Part shown: positions 1 through 6,881 of the stretch, piece by piece | How positions within the stretch are numbered: the stretch's first letter is position 1 | Layout: each line of letters opens with the position of its first letter | From: Candolleomyces eurysporus | Lineage: Eukaryota; Basidiomycota; Agaricomycetes; Agaricales; Psathyrellaceae | NCBI GenBank assembly: GCA_027579435.1 | Contig: JANBPK010001776.1 | Coordinates: 1-11,289, forward strand | DNA: 11,289 nucleotides | Reading direction: 5' to 3' | The notes under the pieces: generated by a model | Database searches by the model: none | Seen by the model: the letters and a program-made list of their open reading frames with translations, nothing else | What the model was told of the DNA's origin: nothing | Program-made: the position numbers and the translations under genes

Positions 1-830
1 TGCTGCGCAGAAACAGGTTGAACCGTCTCAGGGCTCGCAAGTTCATCCGACAGAGCGTGAAGGTTACCGGCTTCGGGAATGAAGACATGCTGCAATGTAT
101 CAAGCAAATAGAAGCCATATATCTGAAGATGTCCAACCAGTTCAAAGAAGGCTCGCTCGAACCCTGGCAGCCATCTATTTTCGAGGAAAACGCGGCCTTA
201 GAGGCCAACACGAGGTACTTTACACCGGCTAGCCACAGCACTGCTGGAGACGCCGTTGATTTTGCTCCACATGTGGACCCCGACGGGCGACTGAAGGATT
301 TGATGGAGACTGAATACGTCCACACCACTGATAACAGGGTCGACTACATGGAGCTGGTCACTAGTACAGATGGCACAAGAACGTAAGTATTAATTATTGA
401 AACTGGCTTTCTAGCTTACTCAAAAGCGATGACAATGCAGGTACAAGCCCATAGATCCGGTCGCTTTCAAGCACGGAGACATTGTGGAAGCAACTGTCTC
501 ATTTGCAGCCATCCCAACAAAGAACAACGCCGCAAAGATGCATGTGCTTCTCCGCGCCCTTGTTCTGCTCGATCAGACAGAACGCAATGTAAGATTTATT
601 TTTCTTCTTGTTACTTTCTGCTGTCAACTCTCATAAATTCCTGAACTTGGTAGGCCGCTGCTATTCTCAGGATGCGACAGAGATACAAGACGATCAATTT
701 TGGTGCTACGTTGAGAAGCGTGGCTCAGCCTGTTCTTAAGCGCAAGGTAGCATATTACAACAAAGAAACAGACACCGAGGAGACGAATCGGAGACTGAGT
801 AGGATGAGGGTTGACTCAGATTCGGATTAG
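1..830 (+). CDS. 3' part of a three-exon fungal gene, lineage-specific protein of unknown function
   Basis: The frame is open from the left edge (first full codon at 3) with no upstream ATG, so the 5' end is outside the window. Exon 1 ends at 382; introns are 383-440 (GTAAGT...GCAG, 58 bp) and 589-653 (GTAAGA...GTAG, 65 bp); the stop is at 828-830. Joining these exons keeps one frame across both junctions. The protein has a charged N-terminal part, then a compact block with KHGDIVEATVSF and HVLLRALVLLD (probably beta-rich), then a basic tail with LKRKVAYYN and an acidic end, DSDSD. From memory this order (RYK..DPxxFxxGDIVE, LRALxLLD, LKRKVxY) is a recurrent protein family of mushroom-forming fungi, often seen near transposons. 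I know no function and saw no catalytic motif. The splice structure is well supported; the family link is recollection. Confidence 0.75.
383..440 (+). other. Intron 1 of the 5'-truncated gene
   Basis: GTAAGT donor and GCAG acceptor, 58 bp. Unspliced reading hits TAA at 384-386; splicing joins AC|G into a Thr codon and opens the TYKPIDPVAFKHGDIVE frame. Confidence 0.8.
589..653 (+). other. Intron 2 of the 5'-truncated gene
   Basis: GTAAGA donor, pyrimidine-rich middle, GTAG acceptor, 65 bp. Splicing is phase 0 and joins LLDQTERN to AAAILRMRQRYK, which stays open to the stop at 828. Confidence 0.8.
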
Positions 831-1432
831 TTTGAACGCCGGGGAAGGTATCACAAACCAGAGGGTTGGTACATTTCCCAATACATTCGTAATCACATAG
901 ATGGACAAGACACCTTTTTTACTTAAATTACTAGATCATTGATGGTTAATGTTGCGTGCTTCCAGAGTGTGCGGAAGGAGAACTGAATTAACATGTCAGC
1001 AGCTTGCAGTTTACAATCTGAATGGTATAGGTCAGTGTGCCTAGGACTGTGGAGCATGTTCGACGCTTGGACTGCGGGAGCCTGATGAATCAAGATTCAA
1101 GCGAGAGTAACGGAGTCAGGAAAATAAGGAACGAGCTAGAGCTAATCAAGGAAATGAACCATTGCGTAACACCGTGGAACATTCGACATGGAAGGATGGC
1201 AGAACAAGATGGAATGGGGAAATGGGGGCCCACAAACCTGCACAAGGCTAGTGGAGCGCATTGGGGCCGACCCTACCAATAGATGCTGCCAGCCGCAAGA
1301 CGGGATACCGTAAGATCGAGCACATTCAGGGCAAAGAAAGTAATATCTTTGTACAGGATGAAGGGTTTTTGGGGGTGGGCCCGAGAAGGCAGAAAGATTG
1401 AGACAGACGCAGATTCAGAATCTAGGATGCAA
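831..1432. other. Intergenic, no supported gene
   Basis: About 600 bp downstream of the first gene. An 81-codon frame at 1037-1282 has no recognisable motif and no promoter or splice support. I see nothing else beyond AT-rich 3' flank and, near 1400-1432, degenerate AGATTGAG/AGAATCT words that anticipate the minisatellite. Confidence 0.6.
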
Positions 1433-1818
1433 AGAATCTGAGATTGGGAAGTTATATTGAGATGTAAAACTAGGACGTAATACTGAACAGGGACACCAAA
1501 TGCTGGTGGGTTAAACTAGAGCTAGAACGTAGAGAATCTAAGATTGAGAAGCATCATTCAGATGTAAAAACTAGGACGTAATACTGAACAGGGACACCAA
1601 AATGCTGGGTGGGTTAAACTAGAGCTAGAACGTAGAGAATCTAAGATTGAGAAGCACCATTCAGATGTAAAACTAGGACGTAATACTGAACAGGGTCACC
1701 AAAAGAAGAATGGGGTAAATATAGCAACAAGGGTCAAAGTGAGAACGTAATAAGGGTTGAAATCAGAACGTAACAAGGATTAAAACTAGAACGTAATACT
1801 GAACAGAGGCACCAAAAG
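1433..1818. repeat. Degenerate ~100-bp minisatellite, three copies plus remnants
   Basis: Copies begin with AGAATCT(A/G)AGATTG at 1433, 1533 and 1636, giving periods of 100 and 103 bp. Each copy holds CTAGGACGTAATACTGAACA about 40 bp in, followed by GGG(A/T)CACCAAA. The third copy loses similarity after about 1704. A fourth partial copy of the internal block lies at about 1781-1818, with the short words GAGAACGTAATAAGGG and CAGAACGTAACAAGG between (1740-1780). Copies differ by small indels (extra A or G in homopolymers). The recurring core AGAACGTAA suggests the 100-bp unit grew from a shorter ~23-bp unit. It lies outside any gene I can support. Confidence 0.85.
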
Positions 1819-2159
1819 GTACAAAGGGATCAGGGTCAAAGAACCAGAATCTAAGAGCCAATTAGAAATCGACAACGGTTCTAGAATTACGACAAAAAAG
1901 CTAAGGGTTGACCAAGGGAAGCTCCTAGTACCATTATACATCGTACACAAACCGAAGTCAGACTGGGTACAAGTAAAAGAGGGGGGAAACAGCAAAGCTG
2001 TTAGTTGAGAGTTGCGCCAAGAAAACCAAATCACAAAGGACAAACAACAGAAGATATATACAACGAAAAGGCAACAAAAAAACAACAAAAAACAACAGGA
2101 GCCCATGGGTTTATAGCTAGCGACTATAATGATCTTTAGTCTGCTGATAGCAAAGAATG
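1819..2159. other. Intergenic, A-rich on the plus strand
   Basis: No gene recognised. The plus strand is purine-rich and contains A-rich runs at 2040-2100. This is the 3' flank of the minus-strand F-box pseudogene. A 134-codon minus frame across 1786-2190 is hydrophobic only because the complement is T-rich, and it shows no family motif. Confidence 0.5.
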
Positions 2160-3212
2160 TCAGCCTCTGACGAGCCAAGGAAAAGAACATAACTCACTGA
2201 TAAACAAGTCTGACGTGATATAGACACCGGTATGGTTCACTGGCTGATCCGGATATGGCATGTTTCCAATGCAGGATGCGCAGCATCGCAGCCTCCAAAT
2301 GCAGAGAGTTGTTTTTAGGGGGATAGGTTGTGGGATGAGAATGCGGTTTCTATGTCTTGGGCGGTAGGGATGCAATTCAGGATGTTCCATGGTACATCCA
2401 AGAGAGAGACCACGGTGGTCGAGCTGATGACGAAGGCGGAGAGGACAGTAGCCGTTGTGTTCACACAGATGGAAACGATACTCCGGCCAGTCAGTAAGGC
2501 GTACTTTCAAATCAAAGGTGGGCAAGAGAGAGCGCAGGACAGGTGGGATGGTAACAGCCGACGGAGGGCGAGGGAAGGGAAGGTTAATCAAACCACGACG
2601 GCGACCGGTAAGGTATGGGTAGAGGACGTGGAGGTTGATGCCGTCGGTATAGATCATCAACAAAGTCGTGGGATACTCAGTGATGGAAAGGAACCCAGTA
2701 AGCTCAGACTTGGAAACGAGAACAATGATTTCTTTGAGAATGCCATGTACGAGCTTTGTAAGGCGCATAATGCGTCTTAAAGTCTGACCAAAACCTGGAT
2801 ATTCCAGATACTGAGTTGCAAAGTAATCCACCCCCCACTGGCCGTCGTGAAGCTCATCAGAGCCATATCCAGTGGAATGAAGGTGATCCACCAGCGCCGC
2901 AAGGACCATAGGCCTGTTGTGGACATGAAGTTCCAGTCGGTGGGGGCAAGGTGAAGCGACATTGGGGAAAAGGATAGGGAGGAGAGTCGGACCAGCACAA
3001 TAAACTCCATGGCAGCGGAAAAGGCGAAGGAATTCCTGGCTGTCTTCTATCCCAAAGCTTTTGAGCATGTTGGACAACCGACCATGCAAAACATAGATCG
3101 CGAGTGCCCTAAATTTTGAACAGAGGCGTGAGAGTCAGTAGAGCTCGAGAGGATCAGCAACACTGCCAATGATACCCTCGATGATCTCAAGAGGAATATC
3201 TGTATATGACAT
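2160..3212 (-). pseudogene. Decayed F-box plus nucleotidyltransferase-like protein gene, interrupted by TGA
   Basis: Reading starts at ATG 3212-3210 with SYTDIPLEIIEGIIGSVADPLELY, the first half of an F-box. It meets TGA at 3137-3135 and continues in the same frame with LSRLCSKFRALAIYVLHGRL, the second half. The rest (from ~3089) reads as the same family as the gene at 4003-5905: CAGPTLLPILFPN, HRLELHV, VDHLHSTGY, KEIIVLVSK, LYPYLTGRRRGLIN, CEHNGYCPLRLR. The GS...DLD signature of the paralogue is GP...RLE here, so a nucleotidyl-transfer site is probably lost. After about 2405 the frame stops resembling the family, so the original end is uncertain; the open frame runs on to 2160. A substrate adaptor role (SKP1 binding through the F-box) would be the ancestral guess. 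A sequencing error at the TGA cannot be excluded. Confidence 0.72.
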
Positions 3213-4002
3213 GAACGTCGGATTAACTGAGCTAGCAATAAGTCTCCAATTGCACATTTTGTGGGCTGCAAAAATACGCACGATGGGTCTCGTCACATTG
3301 GGCGCATGGCTGCACAGCGAGAAGAGGACCTCCTCCTGGAGCCAGGTTGACTGGCGCAGTTGGGAGAGATCCAAGAATATTGTTGGTAGAAGACATGCAG
3401 GGGAGCTAAGTGGAAAAGTTCTGGACAAAGGAGAACGAGCACGACGAGGAAGCAGAGCAGGCCCAAGCAGGGTCAAGAAACGGTGCCAATGAGACTTGAG
3501 GTATCTAGACCAAAGTCGTAAATGGAAATAAATGGGACACAAAAAGGAAAGAGCTGAATCCGCTCGCAAACATGCCTTATGGAGATCTAAAATCCAATAA
3601 TATTGACGTATGTACACAGATCTGAGATATACAGCAAATAGGCGCTTGAGATCGGATAAAGCATAAACAGGACGCATACCTTAGCGAGCTGAACCAGGCT
3701 CACCCTCAAACCAAGTGCAACGTGCACAGAGCACGCAAGTAGAAAATGTGTAATTCGATACGCGACGAGATGGGCCTTGAAGCTGGACAAGATGACAGGA
3801 GGCCACGCGCATGCGACCTGTGAGAAGCACAAAGAATCAGAAAAGAAAAAAGAATTCGGCATAGTTGAAAACAGAAGTGGGACAGGAAAGACATATATAA
3901 GGGAAAGGAAGAAAAGTAACAAGTATCAGCGCCAGCCTCTGCCTACTTCCAGCCCTGATACCTCTCACCTGCTGCTACCACCACGTTCGTCGACCAGGAA
4001 GC
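3213..4002. promoter_or_regulatory. Head-to-head intergenic region between the two paralogues
   Basis: About 790 bp separate the minus-strand start at 3212 from the plus-strand start at 4003. Several unrelated frames cross it on the minus strand (for example 3587-3922), but none carries a motif or a coherent exon chain. It should hold both promoters. A TATA-like box for the plus gene is visible at 3894-3900; I found no equally clear one for the minus gene. Confidence 0.45.
3894..3900 (+). promoter_or_regulatory. TATA-like box of the nucleotidyltransferase-like gene
   Basis: TATATAA followed by GGGAAAGG, about 103 bp upstream of the ATG at 4003. This would place transcription start near 3925-3935 and give a 5' leader of ~70-80 nt with a pyrimidine-rich stretch (CCTCTGCCTACTTCC). 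The spacing is reasonable for fungi, but it is a single short motif. Confidence 0.4.
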
Positions 4003-5905
4003 ATGAACCAACAATATGGCAAACGACCCAGACGATCTGGAGGATCGGCGACAGGAGAATTGTCCCCCACCGCAGCATGGCGAGAGAGCAAGAGACCTCG
4101 CATCTTGTCCAAGGTTCATACCACTCTCCAGGGTGTGAGCGACCCGACTGTCAAGAGCGCTTGCCACAACAAGCTGAGCAGAGAGGAAAAGGGTAAGAGT
4201 TTGACTGATTTCATGGATGAGGCAGACATACTGACATGGTGAATACACAGCCGTTCTTGAGGAGCTTGCTACAGCACTGAGCCCTCGAGGCAGTCGGTAC
4301 CCCAACATTGGCAAGAGTATGCCCAGTCAGCCCTTTGAGCCTCCCACACTGGGTGAGCAAACACAGTCGTAAACGACCCCATACTAACATCGTCACAGTT
4401 TTCGAAAGGGTACCTACTGTCAGCCATATAATCGAAGCTCTCAACAAAGGTAAGCAACCTGCTGGGCAACAGAGTAGACGGAAACTCACCGAAAAACAAA
4501 CCAGAAATCATGGTGCCAGACACAGACAACGAGGACAATATACAGGGCGAGGTACTATGCCTCCCTTCAATGTCCAACACAGGGGATACAAAGAAAGCTA
4601 GCAACAAAGGTAAGCAACCCGCCGGGCAATGGAGTAGACAGAAACTCACCAAAAATAAAATCAGAAATCATGATGCCGGATACGGACAACGAGGACAATA
4701 TACAGGATGATGTACCTTGCCTCCCTTCAACGTCAGACACAGGGGACGACCAACCATTCTACGAAAGCGATGACAAAGACGACTCGGATTGCACCACTGA
4801 TGACGATGTGTCTGGCACTGGCAGCAGTGACCTGTACTCTGTTGTGACCAAGAGTCTGGGGTATATAACCTCTGAAGACGGAAGCCTGCTCGGTGACGTT
4901 GTGAACAACGCAATACTTGAAGCATCACTGGAAGACCTGAAAATAACAGATGATAACAATCTCCTTTTGATGGACAGGACGATGAAGAGAAACCTTCTGC
5001 AAAATGTCGACCTGGCAATCCTTCGACGACTTCGGCTCNAAAAAGCTGATAGACGAGATCGACATCAGCACGGTCCTGCTAGATAGGCTCGACCAGGACC
5101 TACGCCGACTGACGCTCAATGCCACCTCCGTCCTTCGCATGATGGAACTCACCGACACTGTCATTTCCGGATCGTTCGTCCATCCTGTGATAAGTAGGGG
5201 CACCCTCGTTCCAAACGACCTCGATCTATTCACCACCCTCAGAACCTTCGGCATGGTGCTGTCATACTTCAGGAAAAAAGGATACGCCGACTGCAAGGAA
5301 GTGTACCCGCAGGGGTCTCGGAGACCGGCATACAGGTCGAATCTGAAGGATATCAGCTTCATATTCGAGCTAAGGAACAAAAAGGTGTACAAAATCAACG
5401 TTATCGTTTCCAAGGGCCGACCCCTCCTTCCTATCTTGCAGTTCCATTCAACTCCGGTCATGAACTACATAGCTTACCATGGCCTCGTCTGTCTGTACGA
5501 CATTACCATCTATCAACTTGGGATCAACAACTATGTCAACCCCCCTGCTCGAGTCCAGCAATGCATCGTCAAGTATGAACATCGCGGATTCGAGATATGG
5601 GACCGATTTGAGGAGGAACATACCTGCAAGATAGATGGCTGCTGCGCGCAAACCATTCGAAGCCTTTTTGATCGAGACATGGTCCATTTTCAATTCCCGG
5701 ACTCGGCGGAGATTCCGCATGGGGAACTCCGAAAGAGTGAGGCAGAGGTGGCGGTATGGAGACTGGCAACTGGCGCAATGTGCAAAGCGACCACCAATGA
5801 CGACGCCGGGTTCGTTATATGCGACTCCGAGTACACTGGTAAGGCCCTATTCAAGGTACAAAGTACGACGACTGACCATTCGATTCTCCAGTTCTCTGGC
5901 GCTAA
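4003..5905 (+). CDS. Six-exon nucleotidyltransferase-like protein of an Agaricomycete family
   Basis: Exons: 4003-4192, 4251-4352, 4399-4449, 4505-4609, 4665-5838, 5892-5905. All five introns are phase 1, 46-58 bp, with GTAAG/GTGAG donors. Omitting the N at 5039, the exons sum to 1,635 nt, i.e. 544 residues plus stop. The N-terminus is basic (GKRPRRSGG, ESKRPRIL). Next come two repeats of EIM(V/M)PDTDNEDNIQ, then an acidic stretch (DDKDDSDCTTDDD). The core follows: ISGSFV at ~317 and NDLDLF at ~333, resembling the hG[GS]...Dh[DE]h signature of nucleotidyltransferase folds, then KINVIVSK, FHSTPVMNYIAYHGL (~409), CKIDGCC and WRLATGAMC. The last intron 5839-5891 has CTGAC before CAG and gives TVLWR-stop; if it is retained the protein ends at 5921. 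It is a paralogue of the pseudogene at 2160-3212 but lacks a recognisable F-box. The biochemical role is unknown, and catalysis is inferred from two short motifs only. Confidence 0.8.
4193..4250 (+). other. Intron 1 of the nucleotidyltransferase-like gene
   Basis: GTAAGA donor, ACTGAC branch-like word, ACACAG acceptor, 58 bp, phase 1. Splicing joins LSREEK to AVLEELATAL, while the unspliced frame stops at 4240-4242. Confidence 0.75.
4353..4398 (+). other. Intron 2 of the nucleotidyltransferase-like gene
   Basis: GTGAGC donor, ATACTAAC branch-like word, GTCACAG acceptor. At 46 bp it is the shortest intron in the window; phase 1. Confidence 0.75.
4442..4746 (+). repeat. 160-bp tandem duplication of an intron plus exon
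   Basis: Copy 1 starts at 4442 and copy 2 at 4602, both with CAACAAAGGTAAGCAACC. Similarity of copy 2 ends near 4746 (AGGGGA). Each copy has a complete 55-bp phase-1 intron (4450-4504 and 4610-4664) and the following exon start, whose first codons read EIMVPDTDNED and EIMMPDTDNED. In copy 1 the exon is closed by copy 2's donor, making a 105-nt, 35-codon exon. Donor GTAAGCAACC and the AACTCACC branch region are kept in both copies. The copies differ by scattered substitutions, so the event is not very recent. Weak similarity reaches a few bases left of 4442 (AAGCT). Confidence 0.9.
5039..5039. other. Ambiguous base N that breaks the coding frame
   Basis: The N sits directly before AAAAA (5040-5044). 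With it, the upstream frame runs out at 5084-5086. Without it, CTC|AAA|AAG|CTG joins the upstream frame exactly to the frame carrying the GS...DLD motif (RLKKLIDEIDIS), and the total exon length becomes a multiple of three. It is most likely an uncertain homopolymer call. Confidence 0.8.
5839..5891 (+). other. Last intron of the nucleotidyltransferase-like gene
   Basis: GTAAGG donor, CGACTGACC branch-like word and CTCCAG acceptor, 53 bp, phase 1 like the other introns of this gene. It leaves a 14-nt terminal exon ending TGG CGC TAA at 5905. Confidence 0.6.
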
Positions 5906-5929
5906 ACGCTCAGCTTGCTGATCCAGACG

Positions 5930-5937
5930 GTTGCCCT
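5930..5937. repeat. Left target-site duplication of the hAT element
   Basis: GTTGCCCT, matching 7 of 8 bases with GTCGCCCT at 10837-10844. An 8-bp duplication is the hallmark of hAT insertion. The single T/C difference suggests some age. Confidence 0.88.
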
Positions 5938-5959
5938 TAAGGCTCCAACCCTATGCTAT
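5938..5959. repeat. Left terminal inverted repeat of the hAT element
   Basis: Starts TAAGGCTCCAACCC and continues TATGCTAT; 20 of 22 bases match the reverse complement of 10815-10836. The TAAGG start fits the loose YARNG pattern of hAT ends. Confidence 0.92.
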
Positions 5960-6051
5960 CCCTCTACGGGTTTTGGGTGTATAGTATAGGGATACGATAA
6001 AAGAGTGTATTTATAGTATATATAGGGATATAGGATACTATAGATAGGGTT
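5960..6051. repeat. Left subterminal repeat zone of the hAT element
   Basis: Between the TIR and the transposase stop lie repeated TATAGGGATA-like words (about 5981, 6017, 6042) and AAAGAGTGTATTTATA at 6000. The same words recur in inverted orientation near the right end (10715-10815). In hAT elements such short subterminal repeats bind transposase; that role here is inference. Confidence 0.6.
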
Positions 6052-6302
6052 CTAAGACATAGCTAGTAAACGGCGACTGCCATGCTTCTCGACAGGCGCA
6101 GACTTGGGAACGAGCTCAAATAGGTCACTCCGAATCCAAACCTTGGTCAAAAGAGCCTCGCAAATCGTCTCAGCATGCAGAGAGCTCTGCAATTCCGTAC
6201 AAATCCGTCGCGATTTGGAGAAAGTCCGCTTGACAGAGACACTTGTTGCAGGAATTGCGAGGAAGTCTCGCGCCATTCTTGTGAGAACTGGGAACGATCT
6301 CT

Positions 6303-6309
6303 CGTGAGT
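6303..6309. repeat. Left target-site duplication candidate of the nested element
   Basis: CGTGAGT here against CATGAGT at 6875-6881 (6 of 7). On the transposase strand both read ACTCAYG, and each copy supplies the same two codons (Thr-His) in frame. This is why I favour this boundary. Confidence 0.6.
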
Positions 6310-6323
6310 GAGGGGTGGAGAGT

Positions 6324-6409
6324 ATTTTTATGCATAAATTCAAGGATGTAACCTAGCCAGATTCATGCATAAAAACAGGATGATCCCTTGGCTGTCATTT
6401 ATGCATGAA
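6324..6409. repeat. Left array of three ATGCAT-centred motifs
   Basis: TTTATGCATAAA at 6327, TTCATGCATAAA at 6362 and TTTATGCATGAA at 6398. The palindromic ATGCAT cores begin at 6330, 6365 and 6401, so spacing is 35 and 36 bp, about 3.4 helical turns. Confidence 0.85.
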
Positions 6410-6573
6410 CCCTGCTTCTAAATTTAATTAAACCCTTTGCTGATAAATTAACTGTTAACTGTTGATGCTAACACAGACATGCCCAAAAAACATAGAAGGC
6501 AACATTACTTTGTTCTCCACTGTGTTATGTCCCCTCCCCTGTGTACCAACCCTAAGAATTACTTGAAACTCAA

Positions 6574-6598
6574 CAGAATGGATGATACATCCATTCTG
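6574..6598. repeat. Perfect 11-bp hairpin near the centre of the nested element
   Basis: CAGAATGGATG (6574-6584), loop ATA, CATCCATTCTG (6588-6598). It lies within 7 bp of the mirror centre of the two motif arrays (~6592). A second stem, TCTGGGAT (6595-6602) with ATCCCAGA (6614-6621), overlaps its right arm, so the two folds exclude each other. Confidence 0.8.
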
Positions 6599-6776
6599 GG
6601 ATTGGAAATGGCTATCCCAGAAAGCTTGATATAGCTGCCCTAGTCCCTAAACCAATCTTAAGTCCTAAAAAAAACCCCGGGAAACAAAAACCCTCTGCAT
6701 GGAGCTGTGCCAAGGTTGTCACTTTGATGACAAATCATTTAGGCCAGCAGGCAGGTGCTCTTTTTTAGAAACACTG

Positions 6777-6860
6777 TCCATGCATAGAAGCAGGTATATT
6801 TTATCCAGTAATTTATGCATGAATAGATTGTGGCATTAACCAGGGTTTATGCATAAAAAT
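6777..6860. repeat. Right array of three ATGCAT-centred motifs
   Basis: TCCATGCATAGA at 6777 (most diverged), TTTATGCATGAA at 6812 and TTTATGCATAAA at 6846. ATGCAT cores begin at 6780, 6815 and 6849, spacing 35 and 34 bp, mirroring the left array. Confidence 0.85.
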
Positions 6861-6874
6861 GGTCCCATCTGGTG

Positions 6875-6881
6875 CATGAGT
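6875..6881. repeat. Right target-site duplication candidate of the nested element
   Basis: CATGAGT, directly beside the CTAG acceptor (6882-6885) of the transposase intron 6882-6931; it pairs with CGTGAGT at 6303-6309. So the insertion hit the first codons of the last exon. Confidence 0.6.

Larger units (their letters stand above)
6310..6874. mobile_element. Nested ~565-bp non-autonomous element (MITE-like) inside the hAT transposase
   Basis: It is non-coding and AT-rich, and separates GWWK plus intron from HERSFPVLTRMARD in the transposase. Both ends carry A-TTTTTATGCATAAA (6324-6338 and, inverted, 6846-6860). Behind each end lie two more ATGCAT-centred motifs at 34-36 bp spacing. Outside the conserved core, 14-15 bp at each end (GGGGTGGAG left; CACCAGATGGGACC right, inverted) match poorly, so exact boundaries depend on the ACTCAYG duplication. 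The 7-8 bp duplication and the non-coding body suggest a hAT-mobilised MITE, but the superfamily is inference. Two overlapping hairpins lie near its centre. Confidence 0.75.

Noticed and set aside
1037..1282. 81-codon plus-strand open frame
   Set aside because: No motif, no splice or promoter support; composition matches the surrounding non-coding DNA.
2328..2780. 150-codon plus-strand open frame
   Set aside because: It is antisense to the F-box/nucleotidyltransferase-like pseudogene, whose minus frame has family motifs; the plus frame has none.
3110..3170. Intron explanation for the TGA in the F-box (donor GTGTTG, acceptor TTTAG, with a CTGAC word)
   Set aside because: Splicing there deletes the conserved middle of the F-box and enters a frame that stops after about 20 codons, while read-through keeps the family motifs.
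3587..3922. Minus-strand frames in the head-to-head region, rich in Leu, Phe and Ser
   Set aside because: The apparent hydrophobicity comes from a T-rich complement; no motif, no consistent exon chain, no signal peptide followed by a domain.
4211..5018. Several minus-strand frames of 66-127 codons
   Set aside because: They are shadows of the well-supported plus-strand exons and appear repeated only because the 160-bp duplication repeats them.
5906..5921. Longer C-terminus of the nucleotidyltransferase-like protein by retaining the last intron
   Set aside because: The 53-bp segment has good donor, branch and acceptor signals and the same phase as the other introns; the unspliced tail has no family similarity. 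It cannot be excluded without RNA.
6324..6860. CRISPR-like array from ATGCAT motifs at regular spacing
   Set aside because: The motif is a short palindrome in two mirrored groups of three inside a transposon in a eukaryotic sequence; there are no long direct repeats and no cas genes.
6323..6861. TA target duplication (Tc1/mariner type) right at the TTTTTATGCATAAA ends
   Set aside because: The flanking dinucleotides are TA on the left and TG on the right, whereas the ACTCAYG boundary repairs the transposase reading frame.
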